Below, one piece after another: positions 11,024-21,008 of a stretch of 42,526 nt of DNA. Each line of letters begins with the position of its first letter. Positions within the stretch are counted from its first letter, which is position 1. The stretch is from Mycoemilia scoparia (taxonomy: Eukaryota > Kickxellomycota > Kickxellomycetes > Kickxellales > Kickxellaceae): positions 1 to 42,526 of the forward strand of contig JANBPU010000141.1 in NCBI GenBank assembly GCA_027575805.1, in the 5' to 3' direction. Under the pieces are notes generated by a model. That model was not told the DNA's origin. It ran no database searches and worked only from the letters and a program-made list of their open reading frames with translations. The position numbers and the translations under genes are program-made.

Positions 11024-11712
11024 CAGTGGTTTTCAAAACTGTTCGAATGTTTTTGATGTCAGTATAAAAGTAAGCATAACTTTGCAAATAGTAATCCAAT
11101 AGACTTGAAACTTTTAAGGTAAATTATATTGATGTATATTTATAATATATTAAAAAATCAAGTTAATCTAATTAAAATTGGCTGTGTAATTAATGGTTAA
11201 AAAACTAAAAAGCATTCAAACAGTTTTGAAACTACTTTTTAATATTTAAAATACCTACCTTTTGCATCCAAAACTGCCTTGACTCTGGCTGGCATAGACT
11301 CAGCATACTTCTAGCAGGTCTCTTGAGTAAAACTATTCTACTCATGGTCACATCTTTCTCATAGCTCAATAATACTAGTAGCTTTAATCTCATAGGCCAA
11401 TAATTTTAGTTTAAGGTAGTGCCAGAGGTCCTCAATTGGGTTGAGGTCAAATTATTGGGCAGGACACATCATTACTATTATTACATTATTCCTTAATAGC
11501 TTTTTGGCCATCTTAGAGGTGCATTTGGGATTATTATCATATTAGAAAGTATAGTTATTATTTGAAAATCCCTTATAATTTATAGAATCTTTGAGGCTAT
11601 TTTCAAGGTCTTTATAGTAGACTTCAACATACATTTATTTAGTTGTTTAGTACCTATATCTAGCCCCTTTCTATGACATGCATCCTTATACCATAGGATG
11701 CCATACTCTATG
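11024..11712 (-). mobile_element. Decayed Tc1/mariner element (right arm)
   Basis: Mirror of 383-1071. It carries the C-terminal half of a Tc1-type transposase with stops. The outer terminus starting CAGTGGTTTTC at 11024 is preceded by TA. The 5' half is missing at the border with the old LTR at 11742. Confidence 0.75.
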
Positions 11713-11741
11713 CTTGATAGCTAGTGCAAGATAATGGTCTA

Positions 11742-11995
11742 TGACAGACCAGGGTTGTCTGGGACGAGCCTCAACTGTTCTGAAAAAGTTGTCACAAAAA
11801 GTCTTTCATTCTGAATGGTTAATAATTGTTCAGAATGGGAATAAAGGGCAAAGTACAAGGGTGCGTGAATAGTAGAATAAAAATATCATTCAGGATGAGT
11901 CTAAATGGGGGAGGGGGGGGGTATGATAAAGGAATATCAAATAAAAATCATCCTGAATGACAATGGACAGGAAAGGATGATCTTAAATGGTAAAC
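11742..11995 (-). repeat. Old solo LTR, 3' part, interrupted by the young Gypsy element
   Basis: On the minus strand this matches the last half of the 530-bp LTR family and ends in the TGTCA terminus at 11742. It breaks off at GTAAAC (11990-11995). The remaining half resumes at 18716 on the far side of the full element. CG sites are largely decayed to TG or CA. No same-family internal region flanks it, so it was a solo LTR. Confidence 0.9.
11990..11995. repeat. Target-site duplication, left copy
   Basis: GTAAAC directly before the TG of the 5' LTR; the identical hexamer follows the CA of the 3' LTR at 18710-18715. Confidence 0.85.
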
Positions 11996-12525
11996 TGTTA
12001 GGCCGTGGCCTACATGGTTCGCTACAATCGAGTTTGAATGATTCAAATTTGTTCTGGACAATCCAAAACCATTCAGATTAACTTTCAGTTGATCGGCGTG
12101 ATTTTGGATCATTCAGAATTCCGTTTCAAAATCATAATGTCATTTCCTTTTTATTAGTTTAGTTAGTTCAATGCAGAGTTTCGGCATCTTCATTACCTTT
12201 TGTATAATCATACTTTTATTTATTTAGAAATAAAGTTGTAGTTGAAAGGATTTGAAGTATTAAAGTTAAACCTTATTGTTCCTATATAAATCACTTGCAA
12301 CCGTCCATTCCCATTCAGGACGACTCCCTATTGTTATCTTTTATTCATATTCCTTTCCCCGTTCAGATTCATCCTGAACGATATTTTATTCGGGTATCCA
12401 CGCACCCTTGTGCTTTTCCCTACTTTACCGATCTGAACGATTCTTAAACCGTTCAGGACGAAAGTCTTTCAGCAACAACTTTTCCAGAACAGTTAAGGCT
12501 TGTCCCGGACGACCCTGGTCTGTCA
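11996..12525 (+). repeat. 5' LTR of the Gypsy element
   Basis: Starts TGTTAGGCCGTGGCC and ends CTGGTCTGTCA, 530 bp, collinear with 18180-18709. It contains several copies of a TTCAGGA/TCCTGAA motif in both orientations. The palindrome arm ends at 12094 inside it. Confidence 0.97.
12461..12472 (+). promoter_or_regulatory. Possible self-primer segment in the LTR
   Basis: AAAGTCTTTCAG is perfectly complementary to CTGAAAGACTTT at 12545-12556, shortly after the 5' LTR. Tf1/sushi-type chromoviruses prime reverse transcription with the 5' end of their own RNA in this way. No tRNA-type site (TGG...) follows the LTR. The complement begins 19 nt after the LTR end instead of next to it, which weakens the case. 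Confidence 0.35.
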
Positions 12526-12595
12526 TTTTTTCCTTTCACCTCCCCTGAAAGACTTTTTCCCTTATCTCTTTTTATCTTAAGAAAATTTTTCACCC

Positions 12596-15500
12596 ATGTC
12601 TCAACAGAAGACACCCCAGGCACCTGAACCCACTTTAGCCGACATCATGGCAAAGCTCATCGAGCTCGAGAAAAAAACGGAGAGTCGTTTCGAAAAGCTC
12701 GAAAGCGACCACAACGCGTTGAACGAGCGTGTTACCAATGTCCTAAGGCAACACCGTCTGCAAAGTGCAGGCTTGCCTGGACTATTGGACGCTACGACCC
12801 CTGCCGGAAGAGCTGGTCCTAGCAACAAGAACCTCCGTTCTTTCCCCAGTACTCCTGTAGTCATCGGCATGAGGACTCATCAGTCCATGCCGAACACTCC
12901 TGCTAGAGAGTGGCCAAGTCCACCTCGCTTCAACCTAAACAGTAATCAGCCATCCTGAGCCGTTCAGAACGCGCCTGAACCGGTACCAAGGGTACCAAAT
13001 GACCTCCCATCCTTCCGTCCCCTTAACGAAGTGGACAAGGAGAATCACTACGCCAACCCTGAGGCGTTCCTCTGCTCGTTTGAAAGAGTCCTCAAATGTC
13101 ACAGTATTGACATTGATAGATGGGGATCCCTGTGGCTGCCAGCCCGTATGTTGGACGACGATGTCCTCAGTTTGGAGGACCGTGCCGAGAACCAGACCAT
13201 CCCTGAAAATTGGTGCCAATTGAAGGAGCTGTTCCTGGAGGTATTCACGCCCATCCAGAACGAAGGGGCTCGTTTTGCCGAACTTCAGAAGATGCGTTTT
13301 AACCCCTGTTCTGACAATATCACCAGCTACACCCACAAGTTTGACCGCCTAAGGAAGAGAGCGGGTCAGAACAATGATAAGCAAGAACTCCTCCTAAATA
13401 TCTTTTACGACTCACTACCGAAAGAATTATGCAGACTTATCCTCATGAATACAGAAGTGCATAGGGAAGACCCTCCCAATATCAGGTTGTTGTACACCAT
13501 CGCTCAGACAGAGTACAAGATATTCTGCAGGATCCAAGGTGTGGAAGACACGACTAGACCAAAGAAGGAACCACAAAGACAAGTATCCTTTGGTTCAACC
13601 TGTGTAAACCATTATAATCCCAATGACCGGATTGATAATAACTCGTCCAGAATGAATACGAGTTATTTTGGACGATCCAATATTAGTCCCTTCAATACCG
13701 ACTTGCCGAGACGACTACCTCCAACTCCTTCACGACCAATGCTATTAGATACTCCTGGTAAACACTGTATGACACCGTCCCCAGGTGGACCTATTAAGAG
13801 ACTGTTCACTCCCAGGGCTATCAAGAAGATAGAATACCCTCGCGAACCGGAACCCGAACCGGAAGAGGTCGTTGCGAACGAGTCAGAAGCGGAAGAAGCG
13901 GATTGGATATCCGCTGAAGAAGAATCCTTCGAAGACGCCGACGAAGAAGAACCAATTGTCAAGAAGATCTCTATCATTGGCATGTCAAGGGAAATCAACC
14001 CATGGACGGTACCATTAGCCATCGAAACCAAGGAAGGCCTTCTTGATACTTACACCGAGTTGGATACAGGAGCCTCCATGATGAGCATATCTAAGTCCCT
14101 AGCCAATAAACTAGACGGTACTATTACCCAGAGTACAGGGCAAATACAATTTGGTATTGACTCGTTGAAGAAAGACCGTATAGGACAAATTAAGATTAGA
14201 ATCGTTTGTGGCGAATTCAAACTATCCCTAACAGCGGAAATACTACCTGGGGAAATGGAACCCCCTATACTAATCGGTCGAGATGTACTAATTCGATATG
14301 GTATTGAACGATTCACAAGGGCCCTTCTCACCCTGCCAGGGCACAACCGCACAAATGAGAACGACAACTTCACTGAACAGGCTGAAGACAACAGCAAACA
14401 CCGTAAACATTTCCTTGTTGTCCTAGCCATTGAGATAAAAAGCAATCAAGAAATAGATCCAGACTTACCTTGTCCGATAGAAGAAGCATTGGTAAGGATT
14501 CCCACCATTACTGACGAACCTGTTTTCCATCGACAACCACCTTTCCCAGAAGAAACAGCAAAGCTGGTCGATAAGGAGATAGAATCTCTATTGAAATCCA
14601 GATTTATCAAACTGGCACCGACTGGAACGAGATTCAACTCGATGATTTTCCTCGTTCCTAAGAAGAATCATACTGAGGCGTACATTTTGAAAAGACCCAT
14701 CATCAATTACCGAGCTCTGAATCTTATCACCCTGGACGATAATTTTCCATTACCGATACCAAGGGATATTTTCGATAATCTAGCGGGATACACCTACTTT
14801 ACCACGCTAGACTTGACGAAGGCATATCACAGATTTCCTGTTGCTGAGGAGGACCAAGAAAAGACGGCATTTTCATGGTGTGGTGAACATTATGTCTACG
14901 TCAGAGCTCCCTTTGGTCTCAAGAACCTTCCCAGTATATTCCAATGGGTTATTTCCCGTCTGCTATGGAATAACAAGAACGCAAGAGCGTACATCGACGA
15001 TATTGTGATATTCTCTCATACCATCGAAGATCACATCGAACATGTCAGGGACGTTATAAATCGTCTCAACTCGGCCAATCTCATCCTGAACGTAGATAAA
15101 TGCCGCTTTGCTATAAAGTCGGTTAAACTACTAGGATTCCTCATCAACGGTAAATAACACTGGGTAGACGATAAGCGTCTTGAAGCTTTCAGAAACTGGC
15201 TGTACCCGTCAAATAAACACAAGCTACGTGCTTTCCTAGGCACCGTTAATTACATAAGGGAACACATCCCCAAGATAGTGTCATTGTCTGCACCTCTAGA
15301 TAAGTACTGTGAGGGTAAACGAAATACTCCCATTCCAGATACCACGGAACTCCGTCAGGCATTCAACAAGTTGAAATTAGCAGCGTTGGACGCATTCCCC
15401 TTGTTCTTCCCGGATCATAATCTACCATTCCATATCGCAACGGACGCGTCTGATACAGGTATTGGTGCGGTACTCTACTAAATCACCAAGGACGACAAGA

Positions 15501-18151
15501 TCATCTATCTATCTTTCCAAGCAAAGTCGCTCAGCAAGGCTCAACGGAACTACACAGTTTCTCAACATGAATTATTGGCGATAGTTTTTGCATTAACCAA
15601 ATTTCACCAATATATCTACGGTCGTAAATTCACAGTATATACTGATCATGCCGCTCTGATATGGTTACGCTCATAGAAAGAACTCAGTCCTATGCTGATA
15701 CGCTGGTACCTAGTCTTACAGGAATATAATTTCGACATAATACATTGTCCTGGGCTGGATAATATCGTTCCAGACGTCCTCTCACGCAGACCTGACGAGA
15801 GCGTTAAACGCTTAACGACCGAATCTGATACCTCACCACTGACCAAAACCGTCTTGAACAAGAAGGAATGCATATCGCTACTAACGAATAGTCATAAACT
15901 GGGCCACTTTGGCACTAAGACATTGGTATCGTCTATCAGATGGCAAGGATTCGACTGGCCTTCCTTACGCAAGGACGCTGAACAATTTATCAAAGACTGC
16001 CCTGCCTGCCGCGCTTTCAATCCACGCAAGACTCACTATGCACCTCTACAACCCATTGTGGCTAGCATGCCCATGGATCACATTGCAATTGATCTTGCTG
16101 GACCGCTCAGAATGACTGAGAGTGGGAGCCATTACATCCTGGTCGTCGTCGACGTGTGTACGTGTTTCATCCTTTTACTGCCATTGGCCAATAAGTCAGC
16201 GGCCGAAGTTACCTACGCATTGATTAAGACCTTCTGCAGCTACGGGTTTCCCAAGATCATCCAGTCTGACAACGGGTTAGAATTCAAGAATGACACCCTC
16301 GCACATTTAGGTAAAAATTACGGCATCGCTCACAGATTTTTGACACCATATCACCCTCGCGGCAATGGCCTCACTGAACGCCATGTTCAAACGGTCAAAC
16401 AGCAGCTACGGAAACTTACTGATGGCTCGCTGACTGAATGGGATCTCCATCTTCCCCTTGTCCAGTTCTCCATCAATGCCAAGTTCTCTGACGCCATCGG
16501 CATGGATCCTGCCACAGCAATGTTTGGTCGCTCTTTCAATTTCCCACTTGATTTCTCTGGTTCTGAACTGATTCCACCAATTGATCTCAAATTACTCTGC
16601 GAATTCCGCGACCTCGTCATTCACGCATCAGTTGCTAGGCACCTGTCTGATTATCAGTTTGAGGCCAAGAGACGCTTTGATACTGCTAAAACTCTGTTGA
16701 AATTGTCAGTGGGTGATACCGTTCTGGCTCGTATATTTCCTAAGCCACACCGCAACCTGCCTCAGTTTGACGGCCCTTTCACTGTGGATCGCATCACTAA
16801 GGGCGGCTCCTACGTTCTGCGCTCGGAGGGGGGTGAGCTGTTGCCTCGCAATTATGCATTGTCACAGCTAGTGGCACTGGACCACGAACCGACACCACTA
16901 AAAGATCACTTTGAAATTGATTTTATCAGAGACTCATGCATAAGAAACGGTAAAGAAGAATTCTTGGTTCATTGGCGTGGCTACAATTCTGACAAAGACA
17001 CATGGGAACCGAGCAATGCATTCCCTGACAAATCCGTCCTGGACGCATATAAACGGGGAAATATTCAGGTAAAGAAACTTTCACTCTTAATACCTCCATC
17101 TTTTCAATTTCCTATTATGGACACATCAACGTCGCAAACAGAGACAATAATATCGACTGGTACCGTCCGACCACTGGAGAGCTCCGGTCAGACTACACAT
17201 ACATCAAAAGGAAAAGAGCGGGAACAACCAGACACGTCTGGCCCTGCTAGCATGTCAACGGCCTCCAAACGAAAAAGAGATCCCACGCCAGAACCCTCTA
17301 GTTCGTCCGACTTGACCCCCCAATGTCCGGATAGCTCGGAATCATCTAGCTCTTCCAACTCGTCTAGCTCGACAAGTTCATCGGCTTCAACCCCTCACTT
17401 TTCTAACAGTTCAGAATCGTCCAGCTCCTCCAGCATTTCAAACACGTCAGACACATCAGAATCCTCCGATGCCGCTAGTACAGCACAGCCTTCAGAAACA
17501 GCGTCATCACAATCGGATATCCTACTTCCCGACCCTATGGAACGAAGAAGTGATCCTGAAGTAGAAAGTCCATATGATTCAGGTCAGGAACATGATTTCT
17601 ATTGTCAAGTAAATACTCCCCCTCCAGGAGGGAGACACCAAAGAACTTTGAGTCCCCACCACAACCCTCGTTTTGGTGAAGTGTTTAGAGACGCAGACAA
17701 CCAGGTACGTTATAATCTGGGACATTTCACAGCCACACTTTCTGAAGCGAGGCCTATCGTTCTGAACGACTTTGGTTCAGACAGATCGAGAAACCCCTTT
17801 GGTATTTTGAGGAATATTGATATCAACCTAGTAACCAGGGCATGGGGACGTAGACATCCTTCATTTAATGGATCCCCTGAATACAGAATCACTCAATGGG
17901 CTACTAGGGCCTTCAGAAACCGAATGCTAAGCAGGGGTGACCCAGACGAAGTACGCACTGTTAATGAAATCGCCCAATGAGTCCAACCACTACGAAGAAG
18001 GAGATGGGCTGATGTAGCACCAGCACCACCACCTCGTCAACTTTGTCACCGACCTCAACAAAGAGCACCACGTAGAGCGCCTCAAATTCAGAGACAACTA
18101 CGCCCGGTCTTGGAAGAAAGCACCAACGGAACAGAGAGTAATTCTTCCTAA
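12596..18151 (+). pseudogene. Gag-pol polyprotein of the chromovirus, five in-frame stops
   Basis: One frame of 1,851 codons before its final TAA (18149-18151), interrupted by TGA 12956, TAA 15155, TAA 15479, TAG 15674 and TGA 17978, with no frameshift. In order: gag-like region (coiled N-terminus, about 12596-13900) without a CCHC zinc knuckle; acidic linker; aspartic protease ELDTGAS with Asp at 14063; reverse transcriptase with TLDLTKAYH and YIDD at 14990-15001; RNase H (ATDASDTGIGAVLY, about 15436-15478); integrase HHCC (SHKLGH ... CPAC, about 15890-16010) and DDE core (AIDLAGPL, QSDNGLEF, GLTERH, about 16085-16378); chromodomain FLVHWRGYNSDKDTWEP within about 16909-17060; then a long Ser-rich tail and a basic C-terminus. 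The two pol TAA and the TAG fall where relatives have Gln (as in GAVLYQ), so each is one C-to-T change. The encoded protein would be cytoplasmic/nuclear and act in copying and inserting the element. Confidence 0.93.
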
Positions 18152-18165
18152 CCCAGGCTTCCTGT

Positions 18166-18176
18166 AAGGAAGGGGG
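18166..18176 (+). promoter_or_regulatory. Polypurine tract
   Basis: AAGGAAGGGGG, three bases before the TG of the 3' LTR and 14 bp after the polyprotein stop; the usual plus-strand primer of LTR elements. Confidence 0.75.
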
Positions 18177-18179
18177 TGA

Positions 18180-18709
18180 TGTTAGGCCGTGGCCTACATG
18201 GTTCGCTACAATCGAGTTTGAATGATTCAAATTTGTTCTGGACAATCCAAAACCATTCAGATTAACTTTCAGTTGATCAGTGTGATTTTGGATCATTCAG
18301 AATTCCGTTTCAAAATCATAATGTCATTTCCTTTTTATTAGTTTAGTTAGTTCAATGCAGAGTTTCGGCATCTTCATTACCTTTTGTATAATCATACTTT
18401 TATTTATTTAGAAATAAAGTTGTGGTTGAAAGGATTTGAAGTATTAAAGTTAAACCTTATTGTTCCTATATAAATCACTCGCAACCGTCCATTCCCATTC
18501 AGGACGACTCCCTATTGTTATCTTTTATTCATATTCCTTTCCCCGTTCAGATTCATCCTGAACGATATTTTATTCGGGTATCCACGCACCCTTGTGCTTT
18601 TCCCTACTTTACCGTTCTGAACGATTCTTAAACCGTTCAGGACGAAAGTCTTTCAGCAACAACTTTTCCAGAACAGTTGAGGCTCGTCCCGGACAACCCT
18701 GGTCTGTCA
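18180..18709 (+). repeat. 3' LTR of the Gypsy element
   Basis: 530 bp, about 98.5% identical by eye to 11996-12525, TG...CA ends, followed by the GTAAAC duplication. Confidence 0.97.
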
Positions 18710-18715
18710 GTAAAC
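18710..18715. repeat. Target-site duplication, right copy
   Basis: GTAAAC, matching 11990-11995. Confidence 0.85.
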
Positions 18716-18998
18716 AATAAGGTTTAACTATAACTCTTCAAATCCTTTCAACCACAACTTTATTTTTAAACAAATAAAAGCATGATTCTATAAAAGGTAA
18801 TGAAGATAACAAAACTCTTCATTGAACTAACTAAACTAATAAAAAGGAAAGTAGCATTATGATTTTGAAACGGAATTCTGATTGATCCAAAATCATGCTG
18901 ATTAACTAAAAGTTAATTTGAATGGTTCTGGATTGTCCAGAACAGGTTTGATTCATTCAAACTCGATTGTAGCGAACCATGTAGGCCATGGCCTAACA
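18716..18998 (-). repeat. Old solo LTR, 5' part
   Basis: Continues the LTR broken at 11995: joined across the young insertion the two parts total about 537 bp, close to the 530-bp family length. On the minus strand it starts TGTTAGGCCATGGCC. No target duplication is visible at its outer ends. Confidence 0.9.
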
Positions 18999-19066
18999 AT
19001 TATTTTAAATAAACTATAGCAAACTCTACTTCTTCCCCTTAAGGAAAGACCACCTCTGTCCCCCCC

Positions 19067-19681
19067 CTAACTGCTGAACAAGCAGACCGCAACATTTGTG
19101 CCATTAGGGCTGGGCTTGATACCATGCAGAGTAATTGAAAAGCCTAAGTATTCAGTGTCAAAAGTGGCAATTTTGCATTTGCCCAGTTTGATCTGTATAT
19201 TGGCTTTATCCAGTTTGTCTAGAGTGGCTTCACAGTGTTTAGTGTGGTCATCAAAGGACTGACTATAGATCAGTATATTGTCAATATATACTAGTGAGAA
19301 ATCACTGTTGTTGATGTCCAAGGCATCAGTCATGTAACATTGGAATGTGGCAGGTGCATTTGTCAAGCCAAATGATATGATGTTGAATTTGTAGAGTCCA
19401 AAAGAAGAAGAGAATGTAGTCTTCTCTTTGTCCTCTGGTGCAATTGGGATTTGCCAGTATCCAGAGAAAGCATCCAGGGTGGTAAAGTATTGTGTTCTAG
19501 CAAATTTGTCCAATATATCATCAATTTTAGGTAGTGGGTAGACATCTCTAGTACATACCTTATTTAGCACTCTGTAGTCAATGCATAGGCACATGGTTCT
19601 ATCCTTCTTCTTAGCAAGGACTATTACTGAAGACCATGGAGATTTGCTGGGGCTGATTATGCTAGTATTGAGTGCTTCTGG
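19067..19681 (-). pseudogene. Reverse transcriptase fragment of a second Gypsy family
   Basis: The minus frame gives a truncated Ty3/Gypsy RT: SPSKSPWSSVIVLAKKKD near the start, then CIDYRVLNK, TLDAFSGYWQIPIA, SFGLTNAPATFQ, VYIDNILIYS and YLGFSITLHGIKPSP. It stays open for about 200 codons but lacks the upstream gag-protease and everything after the RT palm/thumb. The catalytic YxDD box reads YIDN, so the second Asp is lost. It differs clearly from the RT of the full element (YIDDIVIFS, different flanking residues), so it is another family. AT-rich sequence bounds it on one side and the old LTR on the other. Confidence 0.88.
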
Positions 19682-19762
19682 AATATAATATATATTGCTA
19701 CTTAAAGATATATTATATTAACCCATAACTTAGTATAGTTTACATATTTAGTGGTATTTTAG

Positions 19763-20344
19763 TACAACTTTGATAAGAATAAACAGCATTGGAATTTTCA
19801 CTATTTAATATATTTCACTGCCTGCAACTGTAAAAGATTTTTTGACTCTTTACATGGTCCTGGATTTTGTGATGGATATTTTGATCCATTACCATATTCT
19901 GAAATTCATGCATTTTCTCTACAAAGACCATATGATTTAAAAGATATCAACATAATATCAACTACAACAACATATCAGCATATTACAACCACCAGAAGTA
20001 AACTGGTTCCTGATCAGAATTTAATACATGCCTATAATGAATTGTTACAATATCAAGAAAATGAGCAGTATTCCTCTTTTGCTACAAAGGAGGTTGCTAG
20101 AATAATGTATCTATGGGGTTATGGCTTTAGAATCAAGTTTGAATATTATATAGATGCTAGAAACAAGGCTAGCTATGCAGATGTAACAATAGTAAAGGAT
20201 AGCAAAATTTATTGGGTACATGAAAGTAAGCCTACTTCTGCAAGGAATAATATTGGCAAATTGCTATCTGCCTATTCTCAAATATATATAACTATTGCAT
20301 CAACTCTAAGGATAAATAGATCCTTTGTAATAGATCAAAAATAA
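19763..20344 (+). pseudogene. Truncated ORF with PD-(D/E)XK nuclease-like signature
   Basis: The frame is open for 193 codons from just after a TAG (19760-19762) to TAA at 20342, but has no ATG until about codon 115, so it is truncated or has lost its start. Residues 107-160 read as a helix (FATKEVARIMYLWGYGF), then SYADVTIVKDSKIYW and VHESKP. Asp140 and Glu154-x-Lys156 fit the D-x(n)-ExK core of restriction-endonuclease-fold nucleases. This fold is common in transposon-linked proteins of early-diverging fungi, and the ORF sits in the transposon block beside an RT fragment. The assignment rests on motif spacing only; it could be another fold. Confidence 0.4.
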
Positions 20345-20466
20345 TAAGTTAATATGACTATTAAAAGCTAGGGAGAAAGCTGTTGTTTTATTTTAAGTCA
20401 ATTACTGCTTCTGATAAAGATCTATTAAAACTAATAAACTTATGGGTAAAATAACTATATAGTTAA

Positions 20467-20655
20467 ATGCCAACTATAATATCCTTGACATCAATCCAAG
20501 GCTCTCTGAGCTTTGGTAGTAAGATAACATTACTTTCAGCATCAATAAATGAAGATGGTTATGTATTTATTGAGCCTAGTAGGTGCTTTTATCCTATAAA
20601 TAGTTTAAGAGTACTTAGAAGGCTCAATAATTATAAATCAGAATATCTATCTTAA
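20467..20655 (+). CDS. Short ORF, unrecognised
   Basis: ATG-initiated 62 codons, rich in Ser and Ile, 120 bp after the nuclease-like frame and on the same strand. It may be the decayed tail of that gene or chance; I see no domain. Confidence 0.15.
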   Translation: MPTIISLTSIQGSLSFGSKITLLSASINEDGYVFIEPSRCFYPINSLRVLRRLNNYKSEYLS

Positions 20656-21008
20656 GATTAGTGAGTTTTTCATTTTTCATTTTCATTTTTTATTCATATT
20701 TATTCAATAAAAATATATCATAAAACCAGTATTTAAAATATTGTTAAAAATTAATTTTTTGCAAGTGTTTTATTTGAATATTAAAAATGGATAAAGAAGT
20801 TAAATATATTACTTCAGTTCTAGATCCTAAGCAATACTTATATTTATTGTATTTAGTTTTAATAATAATTATTAAACATGATACTGAAATGCAATTTATG
20901 AATGATACTTTTTATTTGAAAGTTATCAGGTTGTAATATCGATAAAAATATAAACCTATAAAATGGTTATAATTGGAACTTACTACCACCACAGCCTAGT
21001 GTGGCTAT

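Larger units (their letters stand above)
1..12094. repeat. Perfect inverted repeat (12.1-kb palindrome)
   Basis: Position x pairs with position 12095-x over the whole stretch. Every open reading frame on one arm has an identical mirror copy on the other, and a nine-base C/G homopolymer near 175-183 and its mirror have the same length. The centre (6036-6059) is CGTTT, an alternating AT run, and AAACG, with no spacer. The right arm runs on without a break into the rest of the window, so it is the likelier native copy. The left arm stops at base 1, which is 99 bp inside a young LTR. Either this is a very recent inverted duplication or it is a fold-back artefact of sequencing or assembly; the sequence alone cannot decide. 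Confidence 0.97.
11996..18709 (+). mobile_element. Complete Gypsy/Ty3 chromovirus (LTR retrotransposon)
   Basis: Two 530-bp LTRs with TG...CA ends, a 6-bp target duplication, one gag-protease-RT-RNase H-integrase-chromodomain reading frame, and a purine tract just before the 3' LTR. By eye the LTRs differ at about eight positions (roughly 1.5%), nearly all transitions, so the insertion is fairly recent but not new. The element is inactive as it stands because the single frame has five premature stops. It is inserted inside an older solo LTR of its own family, which lies in the opposite orientation. Confidence 0.97.

Noticed and set aside
15155..15676. Alternative genetic code with TAA/TAG read as Gln, suggested by stops at Gln positions in the Gypsy pol frame
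   Set aside because: Host genes in the window have no internal TAA/TAG and end in TAA or TAG at natural C-termini; TGA stops also occur in the same frame. Decay of the transposon explains it better.
11737..19003. Target-site duplication for the old solo LTR
   Set aside because: The outer flanks (GTCTA and ATTAT) do not match; the old copy has lost its duplication or was rearranged.
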